Assembly: GCA_950097015.1 (NCBI GenBank)
Contig: CATNEN010000029.1
Span: 372,001 to 436,000, forward strand
Direction of reading: 5' to 3'
From: Macrostomum hystrix
Lineage: Eukaryota > Platyhelminthes > Macrostomidae
DNA length: 64,000 nt
The notes below the pieces were generated by a model, which was not told where the DNA came from, made no database searches, and worked only from the letters and a program-made list of their open reading frames with translations. Below are positions 45,401-57,044 of this stretch, piece by piece (position 1 is the first letter of the stretch; each line of letters begins with the position of its first letter). A program made the translations under genes and the position numbers.

Positions 45401-46703
45401 GGAGAAGTGGAACCACACCCGGTAGCGCTGGTTGCAGGTGTCTGGCCGGATGAACAGGTCGTATTCGAACTCGCTGATGTAGTCCACGCGACCGAGATTG
45501 CCGCCCTCGAAGCAGGCATCGAATATCAGGTGGCCCTTCTTCGGCTTGCCGGTGTAAGTTGGCGGTGTTACACAGAACTTGCTGACGTTGCCAACCATGC
45601 CCTCTTCGTTGGCCTCTTCATCACTATTGCCTGCTGAGTTTCAGAAAGTTTTAAGTTCATTTTACTTTGATTATATATTATTTTATAAAAAATCTTAAGT
45701 CAAAAGCACTTAAATAAAAAGTTTTAGCAACAGTAAAAAGAAAGTTGCAAGTTGTTCAACGAAAATGTATGTATAAATTACAAGCATATTTTCTCAAGTA
45801 AGTTATATATAATTATATTTATTTTTATGAGCTAGATGCATTATATTAGGAAAGCACAATATTTGTACTATTGTATGATTGTCTATAGCACATGTAGGAC
45901 AAATTACGTTTTTGATAATTATCAGTTAAAAATGGATAATGAAATAAACTACTTTAACGGTAGAACTATCAAGGGGTGTTTCTCCCTCGTGGTATAAAAG
46001 CGGGCGGCAAAATGGCAAGTAGTCCTACTGTTAATATACAAAACAATAAAATGAAGCTGCCTTACTAAAATGAGAACAGGAGTTTATTTGTGATAATACA
46101 TCGTTTGTATTTTTGTTCCTGAACAGCATAACTAATGAAATGCTTTCCAATTATGAATCCAAATTATTGCAATAACAGTAGTAAAAAGACAATTTGGTTA
46201 TGCTTGATGTATCGCGAGTAAACAAGGAAATTTGATAAAATAATTTTTGAAATGTTAAATGTAAAACAATATCGAAAAATTATTCAAACTACTGTACACG
46301 ATTCCGACGGACAATTCCTAAATCGTAATTGTTTTCCTAATCCCAATCCTAAATCCTAAATTTGTTTCGAAATAAATAGTAAAGTGCTCGGCCTGGATAG
46401 GGTTTGGTCATGATTAACATATAGTAAGCACCACTAAATATGTCTAATAACAAAAAATTGTATTTTTAATTATGCGCTAATAATTATGGCTTCTCAAATT
46501 ACAGTTAGTCACCATTTTTTCTTGGTAGTAGTTACTTATAAGTACATACGAGCGTATTATAAGTCTTTCCGATAGGAAGAACTTATTAGTTTGACAAGTT
46601 AAGCCTTTTATTGTTAAGCTGATACATTTTTGTCTTCCCTGACATTACCTGAATCAATTTGGTTAAAGTCATTTGCAACTGAAGCTTGCTGCTCAAAAGC
46701 CAT
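42446..46703 (-). CDS. AGBL4: Cytosolic carboxypeptidase 6 (tubulin deglutamylase)
   Basis: M14 zinc carboxypeptidase that shortens polyglutamate chains on tubulin and other cytosolic proteins. Exons: 46703-46649, 45630-45377, 45294-45200, 44845-44384, 43697-43586, 43488-43286, 43155-43043, 42594-42446. All phases agree; 480 aa (human CCP6 about 503). The N-terminal beta domain has GHLIFDACFEGGNLGRVD, FEYDLFIRPDTCNQRYRVWF and GMTPVVKSTSRPKW. The catalytic domain has zinc ligands in HPGE (ARVHPGETPASFVCQG) and DLHAHST, substrate-binding NPDGVYLGNYRCSLMGFDLN+RHW, and catalytic Glu in YTLEVSFFSY. All key residues are intact, so it should be active. The stop codon overlaps a donor-like CGCGGTAAGG, so an alternative C-terminal tail is possible. 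Introns 4 and 7 hold tandem arrays. Confidence 0.95.
42730..42910. repeat. Tandem repeat in AGBL4 intron 7, about 16-bp unit
   Basis: Ten or so copies of AAGTACGCACGTACCT with variants, rich in palindromic GTAC and ACGT. Confidence 0.85.
43733..44230. repeat. Minisatellite in AGBL4 intron 4, 22-bp unit
   Basis: About twenty-two copies of GGGGAAAGGAACCAGGTAAA+AT, with CAAGTAAAAT and TAAAAATTGG variants at the right end. The plus strand shows CCAGGTAAAAT, a near-consensus donor, antisense to the gene. The sense strand is a run of CCTTTCCCCATTTTACCTGG pyrimidine tracts. Confidence 0.95.
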
Positions 46704-49640
46704 GATTTATTCAAGTCTTTACAAGGCCTGGATAAAAGTGGAAGAAAATCCGAAGTTGAATAGGCAGTTAATTACTGCTGATACAAAACGGACAGCTTAA
46801 ATATCTTAAAAGTTGTTTATTTTTTCCTGTTGGCATAATTAACATACACGCTTGTATTTATCGGATATATTGGTTTCTGGTCTAAAATTGTAGTTAGAAG
46901 GCAAGATCATTTGTTAAAACAATCAAAACCCACGGTATTATGAAGTCCGGAATTACCTTTATGTAAACGCTTAATGTAAACCGTTCAGTGGATAATTACG
47001 TCATGCAAATTACGTCAGTGATTAAACTTTGCAATAAAAATATTCGCTTCGATTTTCGTGAACAGTACGATTGTCTTTATTTTTTTAGTTTACAAACCTT
47101 TTCTTTGTCGACAAGCCTTGCCTAACTTGATACTTTACATAGAGTTAAACGGTGGAACGAGTATAAAGACTGCTTTTCTGTGGACTCCTTAATGGGAATT
47201 TTAAATACGTAATAGCGCTCATTTTTCCTTTTTTATCTATGTGAAATCGTATAAGGAACTGCAGCTGATCGGGTACATCGTGTAGTGTCATGAAGATCGT
47301 CTAAATGGAGGCTAGCTAGAACTAACTCATTTGAACGCGGGTTTAATCTAAAAACAGCTGACCACGAGTTGTTGATTTATAATTAGTAGGATTTAGAAGT
47401 TTTATTTACAATAAAGTGCAATAAAGTGCATGGCGATCGGTCTGGATATTTTGGAGTTCCTAAATTTTACAAGTCTAAATTTTGAGCTGTTTATCTACGC
47501 TCGTAGTTTATTTTCCGGTACGGCTCTTGCTATTCGAAAACATTAGTCTATCCATAAATGTGATTTTTGAGCGGCCTCACCTGCTTGTAAATGTACTCAC
47601 CGAATAAGGTGACAATACAATACTCGAGACAATAAGCAATGTCTGTGTATTTCGTGGCAGTATGTATTTTTCATGTTTCTGCTTGAAAACATGCAGTCAC
47701 AGAAAAATATTTCCTAATATTTTCATGAAACAATTGAAACTATACTTAATTTCAAGCATAATTATAAGCAAAACCGTAAAGTGCTTTCGCATACTTGCTT
47801 TAAATAGTATATTTTTATTTTATAGTATATTAGACGAAATTAAAATCACGTACACATGAATTATAAAATGTATAAAAACATTTTTCACATTTTTTACATT
47901 CGATACACTGACAGGAAAATGTCTCGCAATATATTTATTCTGTTTATATATTTATTTTAGTGCACTTTTAAGTTATTCGATTGTTAATTGATGCAGTTTT
48001 AGTGTAATAAATCGAATCACAATCAACGTTCACGTCGTTGAGTTTCACTATTTTGAAGCGTACAAAGATTAATTAGGGGCAGAGCCAAGACACATGTGGC
48101 TAAATATGTGATGAGGATTTTGCTGGTCAGTGCACCCCTGTGCGCATTGCGGTGGCACTGCGATGCTGTATATATGCCACATTCTTAATTGACTCAAACA
48201 GCAATTAATGCAGGCACTCGCAATGCAACTACAATGCAGCACGGACATTAGTTTGGTGCACTATTAAAATCTGGATCAGTGTGAGACGTCTAACAGCACA
48301 CTTACATTCATTATTTCTTGAAAATGATTTGCTTCTTTCGCTGAATTAGAGGAACTCTTTTTAAACTCGATCAGACTAAACTCACCTGTTGGCCTGTCGG
48401 GACAATTCTTAGATTTTATATATAGCATTTTATCTGCAGCTAGGGACCGTCTTTTGCGGCAGAATATGAAACACAGACGATGTTAAGTTCTTTAGTTATT
48501 GTATCTTGCCACCTCTCCTCTCTACCGCCTGCAGTTTGGAGGCCTGTAATGCTCTAAATAACGCTACAGCAATGCAAGTCTACCTATTGTTATTGCCAGT
48601 TGGGGTGGTAGAGGCTCACAGATCTGCAAAAAAGTGACTGATTCCGAGAGAATCGCGTCCCATAGGGCGGCACGGCTTGTGGTGGCTCTATACTATCTCT
48701 CTCTCTGTCTGTCTCTATGAATTCTCCGCTCTTTGTGGTACGGGGGGTTACTTTAACTTGAGCGCTATAAGCCCACACAGGCCTGATTCTTGACACTCGC
48801 CAGTCGTATATCAAAACCGTATTTGACAAGCGGTGCTCAACCCCGCGCCTCTCTTTCTCTCCCTATTGACTCCGACCCTGAAGCTATAGCGATATGAGTC
48901 AGTGGCAGAACCCGCAATATTGCTGGCCATTTCAGCGGCAGCAGTGGGGAGGGGAAGGTAGTCGTGCCGGGGTGGAATAGGGGGTGGGCGGTAGAAATGG
49001 CGGCACAGTTCTCAACTTCAGAAGCCGCCGCCGCGGCCACCGCAACAGCAGCAGCAGCAGCAGCAGCAGTGGGTGGGAAGAGAATGGATCGGGGGGGGGT
49101 AAGTGGCAAGCGGCAACTGAAAAAACTTGGGCCGCTAAGAGTAGCTTGCAATATATAATATAGTCAGCAATTGTGCAGCCGTACGGTGTGTGAGTGTGCC
49201 CTGATTAATTAGCTAATTTGCTGACTCGCTGTTTAAGACCCACAAGTGCCGCCACCCGATAGGTTGTAGCGAAGCCAGGCAAACGGAGTCAAGAGAGGCA
49301 TGGGTCCAATGAAATTCTTCAATTTTATTTTCTATGCTATTGTCAGGAGCCTGAGCTGCTGCTGCTGCTGCTGCTGCTGCCGAAGGAAACACAGGCCAGG
49401 CCAGGAAATAGAGATTTATGAGCAGCAACAGCTCAGCTGAGCAAGTGTGCCCCTGTTTTGGCACCGGTATATGGCTTATAGTTTCACGCAAAAGCTCGCA
49501 TTCCTTTTTACTTATAGAAACTGGACTTTTATTTTTGTCGAAGTTTACGATGGATTAAGGAAGATTGCTTTTCTAAGTTTCTAATTTTCAGCTTCTTCGG
49601 TGAGACTGCATGCGTCTTCACAACACCTTTCTTAGGCCTT
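46704..49640. other. Upstream of AGBL4, no gene seen
   Basis: AT-rich to 48300, then more mixed sequence. It contains GCA/CTG triplet runs at about 49018-49071 and 49349-49381, which give short poly-Ala and poly-Leu frames by chance. No splice-bounded coding segment was recognised. Confidence 0.45.
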
Positions 49641-49641
49641 A

Positions 49642-49673
49642 GGGGTAGGACATCTTTCTAGATGTCCTACCCC
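49642..49673. repeat. Perfect 14-bp hairpin
   Basis: GGGGTAGGACATCT, a 4-base loop TTCT, then AGATGTCCTACCCC. It lies about 80 bases before the 18-bp array and shares its CTACCCC core. Confidence 0.95.
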
Positions 49674-49754
49674 AGCCTCTTTATATGCTCCTACCTCTCA
49701 GTTTATCAACCCCGACCTCTGAATCTACCCCCTACTACTACTGTCTACCCTACC

Positions 49755-50190
49755 TCTCTGTCTACCCCACCCTCTCTATCTATACCCCATCCCCTCTGTC
49801 TACCCCTACCTCTCTGTCTACCCCTACCTCTCTGTCTACCCCACCCACTCTGTCTACCCCTACCTCTCTGTCTACCCCTACCTCTCTGTCTACCCCACCC
49901 ACTCTGTCTACCCCTACCTCTCTGTCTACCCCTACCTCTCTATCTACCCCATCCCCTCTGTCTACCCCTACCTCTCTGTCTACCCCTACCTCTCTGTCTA
50001 CCCCTACCTCTCTGTCTACCCCTACCTCTCTGTCTACCCCTACCTCTCTGTCTACCCCTACCTCTCTGTCAACCCCTACCTCTCTGTCAACCCCTACCTC
50101 TCTGTCAACCCCTACCTCTCTGTCTACCCCTACCTCTCTGTCTACCCCTACCTCTCTGTCTACCCCTACCTCTCTGTCTACCTCTAGTTC
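49755..50190. repeat. Minisatellite, 18-bp unit
   Basis: About twenty-four copies of TCTGTCTACCCCTACCTC, with CCCACCCAC and GTCAACCCC variants. Divisible by three, so it is open in several frames; the Ser/Thr/Pro and Leu/Cys/Pro frames are not credible proteins. Confidence 0.93.
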
Positions 50191-51104
50191 TCCTCTATAG
50201 CTGCTCCATGTTGCACGGAATGCACTACAGTTTCAGCCGAATGAGAAGGCATTGCTTTGGCAAACCAAGCGAATGTCTTATCGTCTGGTAACCAAAGCAA
50301 GGGACTGGAGCGGGATCTTAGATAGAGGTACTGGTGGCTAGTTAGCAGTCTGTTAGTGGGCTGAGACCGATAGCATTACAACAGAGGCCTGCTTCTGATA
50401 GCCAAGCTATTTCGCTCGACGATAAGATATAAAGTGCAATTTTTTCAGATTTGCCGGAATAGAGACTTGCAGGCAAAGGTTTTTCATGATTTGTTTCTGA
50501 CAATGAAACTCTTCTGCATCCAACATAGGCGCTGGAACAGGAGCAGGATTTACAAAACTAAAACACCAGGAGAATACTAATAATGAGCTTATAGTATTAT
50601 AGTATCTTGCTTATTTCCTTAACTTCTCTTTCCATTCCCACCAATTTATTTACTCTTCCTTTCTTTCCGTTTTCGTTTCCTTCCATAGGTTGTCATAGCT
50701 AGTATTACGAGCAAATCGACAACCGTGTGACTGTGACATGACTTGCATCATTCTCACTCGGATTAGTTAACACAGCAATGAGCGTATCTATTGCGTAATC
50801 TATTTAATTATTCAATTCGCCTTTCCATGATTACTCACTGTTTCACACACAATATACTAGTGCATAAGGCAATCAAATTGACTCCAATGTAATGTTAAGC
50901 CTTGAAATTAGCGCTATGCTTTGCTTTACTCATGCTTTGGCACGTAAGTAGCGTGACACGAAAATTTGCTAAGAGCTTTAGGAAAACTTTGGGAATTAGC
51001 TTCAAAAAATTAAATGAAATGGAACCAACATGCCGCAAACAGACAGTTCATACTCTCAAAACTGTAAAAATAATTCAATCAGAAGCACTTTAGAACTGTA
51101 CTTA
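50191..51104. other. Unique intergenic DNA
   Basis: No coding segment or RNA gene seen. Confidence 0.45.
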
Positions 51105-52815
51105 ACTTTCTGAAATGATCCCAGTCTGTAAGGAATAAGTGTCTGAAATGATCCCAGTCTGACAGGAATAAGTGTCTGAAATGATCCCAGTCTGGCAGGA
51201 ATAAGTGTCTGAAATGATCCCAGTCTGACAGGAATAAGTGTCTGAAATGATCCTAGTCTGACAGGAATAAGTGTCTGAAATGATCCCAGTTAGGAATAAG
51301 TGTCTGAAATGATCCCAGTTAGGAATAAGTGTCTGAAATGATCCTAGTCTGGCAGGAATAAGTGTCTGAAATGATCCCAGTCTGACAGGAATAAGTGTCT
51401 GAAATGATCCCAGTCTGGCAGGAATAAGTGTCTGAAATGATCCTAGTCTGGCAGGAATAAGTGTCTGAAATGATCCCAGTCTGACAGGAATAAGTGTCTG
51501 AAATTATCACAGTCAGGAATAAGTGTCTGCAATGATCACAAACAGGAATAAGTGTCTGAAATGATCCCAGTCAGGAATAAGTGTCTGAAATGATCCCAGT
51601 CTGACAGGAATAAGTGTCTGAAATGATCCTAGTCTGACAGGAATAAGTGTCTGAAATGATCCCAGTTAGGAATAAGTGTCTGAAATGATCCCAGTTAGGA
51701 ATAAGTGTCTGAAATGATCCTAGTCTGGCAGGAATAAGTGTCTGAAATGATCCCAGTCTGACAGGAATAAGTGTCTGAAATGATCCCAGTCTGGCAGGAA
51801 TAAGTGTCTGAAATGATCCTAGTCTGGCAGGAATAAGTGTCTGAAATGATCCCAGTCTGACAGGAATAAGTGTCTGAAATTATCACAGTCAGGAATAAGT
51901 GTCTGCAATGATCACAAACAGGAATAAGTGTCTGAAATGATCCCAGTCAGGAATACGTGTCTGAAATGATCCCAGTCTGTAAGGAATAAGTGTCTGAAAT
52001 GATCCCAGTCTGGCAGGAATAAGTGTCTGAAATGATCCCAGTCTGGCAGGAATAAGTGTCTGAAATGATCCCAGTCTGACAGGAATAAGTGTCTGAAATT
52101 ATCACAGTCAGGAATAAGTGTCTGCAATGATCACAAACAGGAATAAGTGTCTGAAATGATCCCAGTCAGGAATACGTGTCTGAAATGATCCCAGTCTGTA
52201 AGGAATAAGTGTCTGAAATGATCCCAGTCTGGCAGGAATAAGTGTCTGAAATGATCCCAGTCTGGCAGGAATAAGTGTCTGAAATGATCCCAGTCTGACA
52301 GGAATAAGTGTCTGAAATTATCACAGTCAGGAATAAGTGTCTGCAATGATCACAAACAGGAATAAGTGTCTGAAATGATCCCAGTCAGGAATACGTGTCT
52401 GAAATGATCCCAGTCTGTAAGGAATAAGTGTCTGAAATGATCCCAGTCTGGCAGGAATAAGTGTCTGAAATGATCCCAGTCTGGCAGGAATAAGTGTCTG
52501 AAATGATCCCAGTCTGGCAGGAATAAGTGTCTGAAATGATCCTAGTCTGACAGGAATAAGTGTCTGAAATGATCCTAGTCTGACAGGAATACGTGTCTGA
52601 AATGATCCCAGTCTGTAAGGAATAAGTGTCTGAAATGATCCCAGTCTGACAGGAATAAGTGTATGCAATGATCAAAATAGGAATAAGTGTCTGAAATGAT
52701 CCCAGTCTGACAGGAATAAGTGTCTGAAATTATCACAGTCAGGAATAAGTGTCTGCAATGATCACAAACAGGAATAAGTGTCTGAAATGATCCCAGTCTG
52801 ACAGGAATGTGTCTG
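51105..52815. repeat. Minisatellite with higher-order structure, 33-bp unit
   Basis: About fifty-five copies of GGAATAAGTGTCTGAAATGA+TCCCAGTCTGACA, including shorter variants lacking TCTGACA. Identical runs of variants recur. Segments about 219 bases apart (51912-52127 and 52131-52346) give the same 71-residue translation. Segments about 376 bases apart (51319-51510 and 51695-51886) give the same 63-residue translation. This shows block duplications inside the array. Confidence 0.95.
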
Positions 52816-53064
52816 AAATAATCTCATCATGTAATCTATTTATCAATCAGTCAATCAATATACGACTGAAGCTGTCTACAATGCGGCCCAGGCCTGTGCA
52901 AGCAGTCTTAAAATTCGTACAAGACCATTGCTGGAACTGTATGCGGGCCGACGTTCACCAAACGTTTAGGAGAGCGCAATGTCTAAAAATAGCAACAGCA
53001 GGGAATCCCCGAGTCTCTCTCACTGACGGCCTGCGGAAACGTATCACCAACGCAGCCGCAACGT

Positions 53065-53145
53065 AGGAGCTGCGTGGCAGCGGCCGTGGCAGCGGCCGTG
53101 GCAGCGCTGGAGGCAGTATAAAAGCAGCAGCTTCTGGCCAGCAAG
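53065..53145 (+). promoter_or_regulatory. Core promoter of SQSTM1/p62
   Basis: TATAAAAG at 53117-53124 lies about 100 bases before the start codon at 53221. A GC-rich direct repeat of GTGGCAGCGGCC (53073-53107) precedes it. Transcription would begin near 53148. Confidence 0.7.
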
Positions 53146-53220
53146 GAGCCAAGAGAATCGTCAAGCATCAGCACCGACGAGCTTCAACTAAAGAAACTGC
53201 TTTGCGAATTCCCGCATACA

Positions 53221-54132
53221 ATGTCTACGTCGCTCGTGACTCTCAAGTGTTACTATGGCAACGAGATCCGGCGCCTCAGTCTGGCGGGGCAGGCGAACTA
53301 CCCCAGCCTGGTGGAGCAGCTGCAGGCAGCGTTCTCCATCGAGCCGACCCAGCAGATTCGGCTGCGCTGGCAGGACGAGGAAGGCGACCGGGTGGCGATG
53401 AGCTCGACGGCCGAGCTGCACGAGGCCCTTCGCAGCGTCGCCGGCAGGCAGGACGGAAGGCCTGGCGACGCCGTGAAAATCTTCGTGAGCGTCGGCGAAT
53501 CGACGGTCGTTCACGAGGGCGTCAGGTGCGACGGCTGCGAGTCGGGCGTGACTGGCCACCGCTTCAAGTGCCTCCTGTGCCCCGACTTTGACCTCTGCTC
53601 AGCCTGCATGAATGCGGGCAGCCACAGCCAGCATCCCATGATCCTCATCCGGCGGCCCGACGACTTTCCTGCCGCTCGCTTCTTCCGCCGCGGCGGCCAC
53701 TGCGGCTTTGGCGGCTTCCGCGGCGGTGGCGGCGGCTGCCGACGAGCCGGCCCCGGAGGCTGCGGCCCGCGCTTCGGCGACTTCTTCGCCAAGGCTGCCG
53801 AGGCCGCCGAAGCCGCCGTCGCTGCCGCAGCGGCCGACCTCGAAGAAGCCGCCGCGGCCTCCAAGCCGGCGTCAACGCCGCAGCCTCCGCCTCCGGCTGC
53901 CCAATCCGCCGAGGAGATGGCGACCGATGAGCGGCCGGAGGAGGCCGCATCCGCGGCAGCAGGTTGGCATGGCAACAGCCAGGAGGCATCGCTGGACCCG
54001 CGCGTGGCCAGGGCTCTGGAGCACATGCGCGCCATGGGGTTCAGCGATGACGGAGGCTGGCTGACCCGCCTGCTGCTGGCCAAGGAGGGCGACATCTGCG
54101 CCGTGCTAGACGCTCTCCGCCCCGCCAAGTGA
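53221..54132 (+). CDS. SQSTM1: Sequestosome-1/p62-like autophagy receptor
   Basis: Intronless 303-aa frame. In the family, p62 polymerises through its PB1 domain, binds ubiquitinated cargo by its UBA domain and LC3/GABARAP by a LIR motif. The PB1 domain (residues 5-98) has the basic KCYYGNEIRRL and the acidic RWQDEEGDRVAM, so both faces for head-to-tail polymers are present. The ZZ zinc finger (about 100-142) has CDGC, KCLLC, LCSAC and two His. A Gly/Arg- then Ala/Glu-rich linker (150-255) follows. The UBA domain (about 262-300) has MRAMGFSDDGGWLTRLL. The linker lacks an obvious acidic W/F/Y-x-x-L/I/V LIR and any KEAP1-type DPSTGE motif, and the protein is short (human 440 aa). A TATA box lies upstream. 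Confidence 0.92.
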   Translation: MSTSLVTLKCYYGNEIRRLSLAGQANYPSLVEQLQAAFSIEPTQQIRLRWQDEEGDRVAMSSTAELHEALRSVAGRQDGRPGDAVKIFVSVGESTVVHEGVRCDGCESGVTGHRFKCLLCPDFDLCSACMNAGSHSQHPMILIRRPDDFPAARFFRRGGHCGFGGFRGGGGGCRRAGPGGCGPRFGDFFAKAAEAAEAAVAAAAADLEEAAAASKPASTPQPPPPAAQSAEEMATDERPEEAASAAAGWHGNSQEASLDPRVARALEHMRAMGFSDDGGWLTRLLLAKEGDICAVLDALRPAK

Positions 54133-54496
54133 GCTGGGCGGCGTTCCGCACAACTGCGTAACCACTGTTGAAATGTTTATCCAGTGCGCGCGCGCTCAAT
54201 ACTACTCGCAGTAGTAGCTGACAGTTGCATGCATGCATTGCTTAGTCACTATTTGTATTCAATAATCTGAGTCAACCATACTAAAAAGTTGACAGTTCAA
54301 TTTCGCTCCTACTTTGAGTAGAGTATTTCTAACGAACCTACTGTCTTTTCGTTAATATTTATCTTAAAAAAGTAAACAAGGTGCATAGACAAAGAAATCT
54401 GAATTGGCTACAGAAATGAGACTTTCCTCTGAAAACTAACAGCTTTGTCGTTTGTCGACTCTTTATAAACTCAAAAGAGATATATTTATAGGTGTA

Positions 54497-54502
54497 AATA
54501 AA
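54497..54502 (+). terminator. Candidate polyadenylation signal of SQSTM1
   Basis: AATAAA about 365 bases after the stop codon, the first canonical hexamer I noticed downstream of the gene. Confidence 0.4.
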
Positions 54503-54654
54503 TCGCTTATTGTGCGCGTCCGCGAGCCTTATTGACTGTGTGCGCAGCTCATCACACACAATCCAGCTTGATTGTGTGCAAAACTATGCCATTGGTTGAG
54601 GACAATATGAAATTGCATCTTCAAGCGCTTTACTGCAAAACACTCTCGTCATAT

Positions 54655-54990
54655 CCCACTAATTCACCCACCTTCTCAATAATCTCATGCGCACCGCAAT
54701 AATCTCATGCGCACCGCAATAATCTCATGCCCACCTTCTCAATAATCTCATGCCCACCTTCTCAAAAATCTCATCACGACCTTCTCAATAATCCTATACT
54801 ATCTTTACAATAATCTCATACCATCTTCATAATAAGCTCATACCATCTTCTCAATAATCTCATACCACCTTCTCAAAAATCTCATCACGACCTTCTCAAT
54901 AATCCTATACTATCTTTACAATAATCTCATACCATCTTCATAATAAGCTCATACCATCTTCTCAATAATCTCATACCACCTTCTCAAAAA
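54655..54990. repeat. Tandem repeat of about 20-bp AATAATCTCAT units with a 120-bp duplication
   Basis: Irregular units of CTCAATAATCTCATACCACC. A segment of about 120 bases starting ACCTTCTCAAAAATCTCATC occurs twice in tandem (about 54755 and 54871). Confidence 0.85.
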
Positions 54991-55431
54991 GGTCTTGTGA
55001 TCTACCCATCACTGTTAATCGCGCGATAAATGGCAACAACATCAAGGTGTACAGATTAGATACAATGGGCAGCGGTCTGATAATGTTGTGATGCAGAAAT
55101 ACAGTATATACAGGTGATTTCACACACCAAATAATCTTGAGAATAACAGCGGGACCACTTCAGAGCGAATTGTATTGGCGTTATCATTGCGCTCATTTGA
55201 GAACAAAAGAGAATATAAATAATAGTGTCCATATTGGAATGCTGCAGTTGATGATGTCTTACGGGCTTATTCAATCACCAATCGAAAACATCAACTGTGA
55301 GAGAAAAGCGTAGACCTATTTCAACGCTGTTTTGTCATGTTTGGAAAATAGCAGCTTGGAAAACTCGAGACCAACTAGCAAAACCGCCTGCTAATATTTC
55401 ACTGAAATTATTCATTCCAATCAGCCATGTT
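54991..55431. other. Unique intergenic DNA
   Basis: No coding segment or RNA gene seen. Confidence 0.4.
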
Positions 55432-56440
55432 GGATTGGATTGGATTGGAGGCAGATTCAAGGCAGATTGGATAGGTATCAAGGCAGATTGGATAGGTATC
55501 AAGGTAGATTGGATAGGTACCAAGGCAGATTGGATAGGTATCAAGGTAGATTGGATAGGTACCAAGGCAGATTGGATAGGTATCAAGGCAGATTGGATAG
55601 GTATCAAGGCAGATTGGATAGGTATCAAGGTAGATTGGATAGGTACCAAGGCAGATTGGATAGGTATCAAGGCAGATTGGATAGGTATCAAGGCAGATTG
55701 GATAGGTATCAAGGCAGATTGGATAGGTATCAAGGTAGATTGGATAGGTACCAAGGCAGATTGGATAGGTACCAAGGCAGATTGGATAGGTATCAAGGTA
55801 GATTGGATAGGTACCAAGGCAGATTGGATAGGTACCAAGGCAGATTGGATAGGTATCAAGGTAGATTGGATAGGTACCAAGGCAGATTGGATAGGTATCA
55901 AGGTAGATTGGATAGGTACCAAGGCAGATTGGATAGGTATCAAGGTAGATTGGATAGGTACCAAGGCAGATTGGATAGGTATCAAGGTAGATTGGATAGG
56001 TACCAAGGCAGATTGGATAGGTATCAAGGTAGATTGGATAGGTATCAAGGCAGATTGGATAGGTATCAAGGCAGATTGGATAGGTATCAAGGCAGATTGG
56101 ATAGGTATCAAGGCAGATTGGATAGGTATCAAGGTAGATTGGATAGGTATTAAGGTAGATTGGATAGGTATCAAGGCAGATTGGATAGGTATCAAGGCAG
56201 ATTGGATAGGTATCAAGGCAGATTGGATAGGTATCAAGGCAGATTGGATAGGTATCAAGGCAGATTGGATAGGTATCAAGGTAGATTGGATAGGTATTAA
56301 GGTAGATTGGATAGGTATCAAGGCAGATTGGATAGGTATCAAGGCAGATTGGATAGGTATCAAGGCAGATTGGATAGGTATCAAGGCAGATTGGATAGGT
56401 ACCAAGGCAGATTGGATAGGTATCAAGGGAGATTAGATAA
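55432..56440. repeat. Minisatellite, 21-bp unit
   Basis: About forty-seven copies of GGCAGATTGGATAGGTATCA+A, with GTAGATT and GGTACC variants that alternate in the middle. Because the unit is 21 bases, long frames (IGIKADW, DRYQGRL and, antisense, PIQSALI) stay open on both strands. Confidence 0.95.
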
Positions 56441-57044
56441 AAAATTAAATTGGTATTAAGGGAGAGAAATTAGATAGGGAGACAGGGAGACCAGTGTGGA
56501 AGAAAGTGGGACTGGTAAGACAAAAGACAAAGGTGAACACACTATGGACAAATGGCAGAAAGATGGGGTTAAAGCAAAGTATGCAAACAAGAAGATCCAA
56601 CTAATCACAGACTCGTGGAAAATAGCAAAATAAAAATTCAATCCTAAAGAAGAGAGATGAGAGACGAGCGAAATGACTTCAAGGCATGTATGCAAGTGTA
56701 CACAACATACCTGACAAGGCATTGCTTACGTGCAATTCTTTCTCAATACAATTTGAATTACACTTTCGCATGGTCCGGCACGGGACAAAAGCGAGATACT
56801 TTGGGAAGACCAATATGCTGGGGAAAATGAGTCTTATAAAGAAGAAAAATTCATTTGCCAGCACTACATGGTAAGACAGCTTGCCCATAACATGCTCGTT
56901 TCTAATTAGTAAATCGCAGACACGCACACTAGCGACTTAGATTTATATAAGAAATAAAAGAAAGCATTCAATGACAAAAGTCAATTGGGGCGTCTTAGAA
57001 AAATATATCATTGGACAAAGAACAACCAAGGGACTCGTGGCCCC
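56441..57044. other. 3' flank of the WIP-like gene
   Basis: No coding segment recognised; likely includes the 3' untranslated region. Confidence 0.4.

Noticed and set aside
48964-49158. 64-aa poly-Ala frame
   Set aside because: Arises from a GCA triplet run; no splice sites or family similarity.
49662-50291. Leu/Pro/Cys and Ser/Thr/Pro repeat frames
   Set aside because: 18-bp minisatellite, open by divisibility by three.
55297-56436. 379-aa frame with IGIKADW repeats and its antisense 363-aa frame
   Set aside because: The 21-bp unit keeps several frames open on both strands; no signal peptide, domain or promoter supports translation.
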